Below, one piece after another: positions 20,120-25,000 of a stretch of 25,000 bases of DNA. Source of the stretch: Chromera velia (taxonomy: Eukaryota; Sar; Chromeraceae); assembly GCA_018398765.1 (NCBI GenBank), contig JAHBMJ010000926.1, positions 1 through 25,000 of the forward strand, written 5' to 3'. How positions within the stretch are numbered: the first letter of the stretch is position 1; the number at the start of each line of letters is the position of its first letter. The translations under genes were made by a program, and so were the position numbers. The notes beneath the pieces are model-generated. The model searched no databases. It saw only the letters and a program-made list of their open reading frames with translations, and had not been told where the DNA came from.

Positions 20120-20126
20120 TGATAAA
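20120..20126. repeat. candidate target-site duplication, right copy
   Basis: TGATAAA directly after the LTR end CCAACA, matching 13379-13385. Confidence 0.6.
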
Positions 20127-20580
20127 TGAATGAATGTGTTGACTATAAGTGGAAGAATTTCAATTGTACAAAAAAAAATGTATTAAAACATGTTCACTAT
20201 GCAGAAAGTTGACTCTAGAGTACCCTAAAGTTACCTAAAGTTGACCTTTGGAGATGCAAATGTTCTTTGTATGCTGTAGTATGCTGAGTATGTTATCGTA
20301 ATTTGTTTTTTTTGAAGGCTGTATTTAGCTGTATTCAAAGAGATTCACAATTGTCCCCGCGTGTTCCTATGCGGTTATATTTCTTATAATTTCCTTAGTC
20401 TTCCTGTATCTTCCCGTCTCTTTATCTCTTTTAGTCTCTTTCTCTACTAGTTTTTCTGCATATGAAAGTCTGTACCAAGTTTAAGCTTGTGGTGACCACA
20501 AGACTGTCATTGGACGTACAAGACACTCTCCTGTAAATCTGAATTAAGTAGATCATGCAAAAAAAAAAACTTTGATTAAT
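20127..20580. other. AT-rich island, right part
   Basis: Non-coding AT-rich sequence. It contains CTTGTGG-TGA-CCACAAG, a 7-bp inverted repeat near 20488. It stops abruptly at the GC-rich block. Confidence 0.6.
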
Positions 20581-20680
20581 TGTGGTAAATTGCGGCTCAC
20601 GGGCGCGTACGGCGGCCGCCGCCGGCCCCGCCGGGCCCGCCCGCGCAGGGTGCGGCCATGGCGTCCGCGATCGAATTAAC
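20581..20680. other. abrupt GC-rich, CpG-rich block
   Basis: Composition changes within a few bases from AT-rich to nearly pure G and C (GCGGCCGCCGCCGGCCCC and similar), then relaxes. It lies 500-600 bp upstream of the DNA polymerase alpha start codon and could be part of its promoter region. Confidence 0.6.
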
Positions 20681-20695
20681 TGCGAACTTCTAACT

Positions 20696-20711
20696 GCAGT
20701 GCATGCACTGC
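20696..20711. promoter_or_regulatory. 16-bp perfect palindrome containing GCATGC
   Basis: GCAGTGCATGCACTGC reads the same on both strands. The core GTGCATGCAC recurs at 23171-23180 in a polymerase intron and at about 13929 and 19984 in the LTRs. A transcription-factor site is possible; TGCATGCA-type sites are known ApiAP2 targets in apicomplexans. Function here is inference. Confidence 0.5.
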
Positions 20712-21182
20712 CGCCACATGCTGCCACTGCATGCCTCATCACGCCGCTGCCATCCTCTGCGGCCTTGCAAAATCCCCAACAGACACCCAACAGCCTGAAC
20801 TTGCATGTGTCGACCAACTGGTCGGAGACAGTCAATTTCCAGGGTCTTCCAGGCTGACAGCAGACACAGATCGACGCTTTGGGCAGTCGCATTCGATCAG
20901 CCGACCAGATCTTCCCACCCGGGTATCTGCGCGCGCTAGGCTTTTTTTGTGTAGACAGAGAGTTCCCCGCTGTTTGTCGCTTTCTCGGCTAGCAGAGAGG
21001 GAATTAAAACAAGTTCACAAGTGCCCAGGAGCAATTGGTTTGGTAGTTCCTGTAGGCCCGCGGACCGTCTGACGTTTTTCTTTCTGTCCGTCTGATCGAG
21101 AAAGTGTCGTGGAGGGAGGCGGACGCTCTTGAAGGAAAAGGAAAGAAAATTCTTCCTCCTATCACAAACACGACTGGCAGAG
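20712..21182. other. 5' region of the DNA polymerase alpha gene
   Basis: No gene is supported. Another GCATGC lies near 20739. Transcription start and untranslated leader could not be placed. Confidence 0.4.
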
Positions 21183-24100
21183 ATGAAGTCGAGGAAACAG
21201 GCGCAGAACGAAGCCCTTGCACGGCTGAGAGCGAAAAGGGAAGGGAAGCAAGTGGAGACAAAAGAGGTGGGTCTTCTTTTCTCTTCTCTGTGACTTGTGA
21301 AACAAATCTCTTTCTGTCAGCCGTCTCCTGAGGGAGGCAGAAATGCCTTTTGATACCACCCTGTTCCCCGCGGTCATGAGTTCTCTCCTCGACTCTTCTA
21401 CCCCATAAGCACTTACTCTGTTCTTCTTCGGGGCCTCCCTATTCCCTGGGAGAGCATCCGTCTCGCCTCGCGTTGAGGATGAGTATCACACAGGAATTGC
21501 GAGAGAGTGAATATCCTTCCTTTCTGACCACATACACCAAGTGAGTGACTTTGCAGGATGAGGGCAATGAGGATCTGTTCGAGACGATCGACGAGGCAGA
21601 ATACGAAGAGAGGGTCAAGGAGAGACGCAAGAACCAATTTGTGGAGGATGAAGGTGAGTCAGGGAGAGCAACCGCAGAGGGGAACACCTCCGTCTCCTTA
21701 ATTGCTGTGACAGTGATCTGCACGATCCCGTGGGTCCGTGGAAAACTGCGTTCCTCATCTTAGTGTCTTCTGAATTATCGACCATGCAATGTTCCTTCTT
21801 TCCGTGCAGCGCTGCGCGCTTCCCTCTGCACCCTTCGGCACAGACACGCCATCTTCATTTCTCTTTCGCCTTTCCCTCCATCAAGCGTTTAGTTCTTCCT
21901 TCCTCCTTTGTTTCCGTCTCTTCTGTTGGGAAGGTAAGGAGATGACAGGTCGATCACTTTTAGGAATCGTAGCAGCCTTCTGCAACGTCATGCGGCAACA
22001 TGAGTGTGGACGTTCTAGTTTGTTCCTGTGCGAATATGGAAAAGGAAAGCCGTCGCAGGAGCAGACTGTGGCGGCCGGGAGTGTGTCAGCCTTCAGAGTC
22101 CGTTCTTGGGCTTCCATTCACAGTCCGTGACTTCAGTCGTTCTCTCTTCCTGCCTTCGTCTTCTACGGAGGGTCTCTTGCGTGACTGGTGCTGCGTTCTG
22201 TCACCACAATTCTTTCCTCTTCTCCCACTGTCCATGTCCTCTTTTTTCTGCTTCCTCTTCTTCTTCTTCTTCTTCTTCTTCCTTCTTCTTCTTCTTCTTC
22301 TTCTTCTTCTTCTTCCTTCTTCTTCTTCTTCTTCCTTCTTCTTCTTCTTCTTCTTCTTCTTCTTCTTCTTCTTCTTCTCCTCCTCCTCCTTCTCCTCCTC
22401 CTCCTCCTTCTCCTTCTCCTTCTCCTTCTCCTTCTTCTTCTTCCTGCATGTGCAGACGGTCTGGGGTATGCGGACGATGGTCGGGAGATCTTCGAGGACG
22501 GGAGTGAAGGCGAGAGAGATGACGAAGGAATCAAAAACAATAAAGGCCTTCTCGCAAGTCAGTCAGTCAACGAGTCAGTCAGCGAGTCAATCACCCAGTC
22601 AGAGATCATCCTCCCTCCCTCCCTCCGTCCTTCCCTGCCTCCCTCCCTCCCTCCCTCCCATGCACAATTCCTGCCTGCCTGTCAACCCCTTCTTGTCCTT
22701 TCTCTCTTCTTCCCGTCGGTCCATAAAGGACTCGCTGACTTATGCCAGGTGGAACGACTATTCTCCTCTCCGTTTTGTTGGATTTGCCCTTCCCTCTACA
22801 TTTTTCTTCTTGGCGGAAACGAAACAGGTTCCTTCAATCGCGTCGAGTCGAGACAGGCTCTCCCTATGGGACTGGATGTGTTTTGCTGTGTGTGTCTAAG
22901 TTGCTTAGTTCTTTTCACCACTCATGCTGTATAACTCTGCAGAGGGCGGCAACAAGGTCAAGAAGCAGGTGGACCTCGGTGACACCACCGGTATGAAGCC
23001 CGTCGGAGAGCTCTTCGCAAAGATGGCCGCCAAAGCGCAGGCAGCGCCGGGGGGCATCTCCAAGAAGGTCTGTGTCTGTTTCGAACCTGGACCGTTGAAA
23101 AGAAAGAGAGGCAGACAACCACGCAAAAGAAGATTGGAATTCACAAGCGTCTCCACAGTATGGCAGAAAAGTGCATGCACTAAAAGAAGCTAGCGTGTGT
23201 ATTGCCGATGTGCCTAGGAGCAAATGACGAAGATAGCAAGAACAACTGATTGAGATTTGCTGACACAGACACGAAAAACAAAATCGGCAGTCAAGCGTCC
23301 ACATGCACATGCTATGTGGCAACTGCCTGCCTGCCTGTGTGCAGGAGACGAAAGCCCTGTACAAGGAGAACGACAGGCACGCAGACGCGGATCTGGAGGC
23401 CAAGTTGAGGATGCTGGACGAGGACGAGTCGGAGGAGGAAGACCAGGCGCGTGCGGAGGAGGAGAAGAAGAAGCAGCAGAGATTGATTATGCAGACCGCA
23501 CAGGCACGGGCAGCCAACAAGAAGCACAAGAATGGCCCTGCCTACGTGCCTGCGAAGGGCGGCGTGTCCCATAATCCTTGGGACGCCCTGGATGAAGTGG
23601 CGGGGGGTGCGGGGAGGTTTGAGGGCGCAGGGTTGGACGGAGAGGGGAGACCCAAGAGAGGGTCCAACGAGGGAGGCACGATGCCTGTGAAGCGTTTGCG
23701 GTTTGAGGGCGATCGGTCTGCAGACACAGACGAGACGATGGCGCCCTCTGACGATCTACCGGGAGGAGGAGAGGATGACGACATCATCATGGAGCACCGA
23801 CAGGAAAGGGCACGGACTCGAGAAACCAAACTCCGTCAGTCAGTCAGTCAGTCAGTCAGTCAGTCAGGCATGATCAAGAAAATGGAAAACCAGGCCGGTT
23901 CATAATCTCCGTCTCTTTGCCTGGGGTGTGTGCGACAGTGAGTGACAGAGTGACAGACTCTTAGCGTGGGCAGGTGGATTCGCTCGTGTGAGGGAGATTG
24001 GGGAAAACAAAAGGAAAGAAGGCCCATTTTTTTTCTTTCTTACGCCAGCTTCTTATTCTTGAATGTGATGTCCAGTTTTTCCCGAATGTCGTGCATGTGT

Positions 24101-24448
24101 GAATCTCCTAGCATGCCCGTCCAGAGGTTCTTTTGCATCTTATCCTCTCTGTTGGCCTCTCTTTCTCCGTGTCCCCCTCTGTCTGACCCTTCCCTTCGTT
24201 TCCCTTTCCTCTGTTGCCCTCCCTCCCTCCCTCCCTCTCTCCCTGCCTCCTTCCGTGCCTGCCTGCCTGCAGGCATTCCCACTGGAGGCCTGCAGTTCAT
24301 TGACGAGGACGTCGAGGAGACAGAGGGACATCAGGGAGGAGAGGGGGCTGCGGCTGCTTCTGCAGGGGCAGACGGAAAGGAGACGGCGGGGCCCTCGGGG
24401 GCTTTCTCTAATGCCATCAAGTCAAGTCAGTCCTAGAAGACAGCCGCA

Positions 24449-24483
<35 letters not shown>

Positions 24484-25000
24484 TTTTTTTATCTGTGCAC
24501 GTTCATGCATCGATCCTGGCGGGATGGATGGACAGTGATTCCCCAAAGCTGAGGGGGCCTTGAGGGTTTTCGATAGATCTACAGGGTCCGTCTACTTTCT
24601 GAGAGAAGTACAATCTGAGAGGAGTCTGTCAATTAGTGTGCAGGCAAGCCGCCTTCAACTTTTCTCCCCAAAGTCAGCTTCCGCCTCGCCGTGAGGGGAT
24701 CCGATGCGAGTGCGTGGGGGGGGTGGGCGTGCCTGCTGAGGGATGCCGTCATCGTGCGTCACTTTTTGGCATTGGTCTCTTGACGTGTGACTGAGACTGA
24801 ATGACTGAAAATGAGGTTACTCCTTCCTGTAGATGAAGCAAAGTGCCCTTTTCCTTCCTTCCTGCAGATGTGTCTGAGAGTGTGCCGGTGTGTGCCGACG
24901 GTTCCCTTCCCTTCTACCTGGTGGACCTCTGGGAGGACTCCACGACTGGGCGTGTGTTCCTCTTCGGGAAGGTCTGGGGAGCACCCGCGTGCTCTCCGTT
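21183..25000 (+). CDS. POLA1: DNA polymerase alpha catalytic subunit, N-terminal exons (3' partial)
   Basis: Seven exons are inferred: 21183-21266, 21557-21653, 22456-22557, 22943-23067, 23345-23834, 24273-24425 and 24868 to the window end. Phases agree at every junction, giving about 394 codons. The N-terminal p180 motif is split over exons 1-3: NEALARLRAKREGK, then LFETIDEAEYEERVKER, then FVEDEDGLGYADDGREIFED. Exons 4-6 encode a charged linker with GELFAKMA and VSHNPWDALDE. Exon 7 has LPFYLVDLWED followed by GRVFLFGKVW, the start of the conserved N-terminal/exonuclease-like region of B-family polymerases. The polymerase domain lies beyond the window. The enzyme, with primase, starts every Okazaki fragment in the nucleus. 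The first ATG at 21183 opens directly into the conserved motif. Donors are GTGGGT, GTGAGT, GTCAGT, GTCTGT, GTCAGT and GTCAGT. The long Leu/Ser frames in intron 2 are repeat translations. Confidence 0.93.
22250..22443 (+). repeat. (TTC)n array forming the end of polymerase intron 2
   Basis: About 190 bp of CTT units with CTC variants end a dozen bases before the acceptor TGTGCAG at 22455, making an exceptionally long polypyrimidine tract on the sense strand. Confidence 0.95.
22558..22600 (+). repeat. (GTCA)n repeat starting at a 5' splice site
   Basis: Intron 3 starts GTCAGTCAGTCAACGAGTCAG, so several overlapping GTCAGT donors lie four bases apart. Confidence 0.85.
23835..23866 (+). repeat. 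(GTCA)n repeat starting at a 5' splice site
   Basis: Intron 5 begins with eight GTCA units. The donor at 23835 is chosen because it keeps phase 1 with exon 6 (C|GC, Arg). Confidence 0.85.
24451..24481. repeat. (AT)n microsatellite
   Basis: A TA dinucleotide run following GCATGCA, in polymerase intron 6. Confidence 0.95.

Noticed and set aside
22000-22934. Open frames of 250-300 codons rich in Leu, Ser and Phe
   Set aside because: They read through the TTC array in polymerase intron 2 and conflict with the well-supported exon 3.

Overview
The window is nuclear DNA from an intron-rich eukaryote, probably a protist. Genes have short exons, phase-consistent GT-AG introns and many simple repeats. 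Five of the ten introns that can be placed in two well-supported genes start with GTCAGT. GCATGC motifs are common, which would fit an alveolate or chromerid-type alga, but that is a guess. No rRNA, tRNA, CRISPR array or bacterial operon was seen.

Layout, left to right: a (CA)n array with hidden 30-bp order (1-694); the 3' end of a 2-oxoglutarate/Fe(II) dioxygenase gene (+, 995-1890); an AT-rich island (2161-2885); a gene-poor stretch rich in simple repeats (2886-7814); a probable but unrecognised five-exon gene on the minus strand (7815-9597); head-to-head with it a clear five-exon gene for a small single-HMG-box chromatin protein (+, 10240-11832); a 450-bp purine tract; a minus-strand Ty1/copia LTR retrotransposon (13386-20119) inserted in a second AT-rich island; an abrupt GC-rich block; and the first seven exons of the DNA polymerase alpha catalytic subunit gene (+, 21183 to the window end).

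The copia element keeps the order gag, protease, integrase, reverse transcriptase, RNase H, and has two LTRs. It is decayed: about four frame changes, a changed reverse transcriptase active site, no recognisable primer-binding site, and a 5' LTR about 150 bp shorter than the 3' LTR. Two features stand out. The eight in-frame stops in gag are all TAG, and TAG dominates in pol. Differences between the LTRs are almost all transitions. Deamination of cytosine on both strands is the simplest explanation; recoding of UAG as glutamine is the exciting alternative.

The host genes are unrelated in function except that HMG-box proteins and DNA polymerase alpha both act on chromosomal DNA. A recurring architectural theme is tetranucleotide or trinucleotide repeat tracts lying directly against splice sites.
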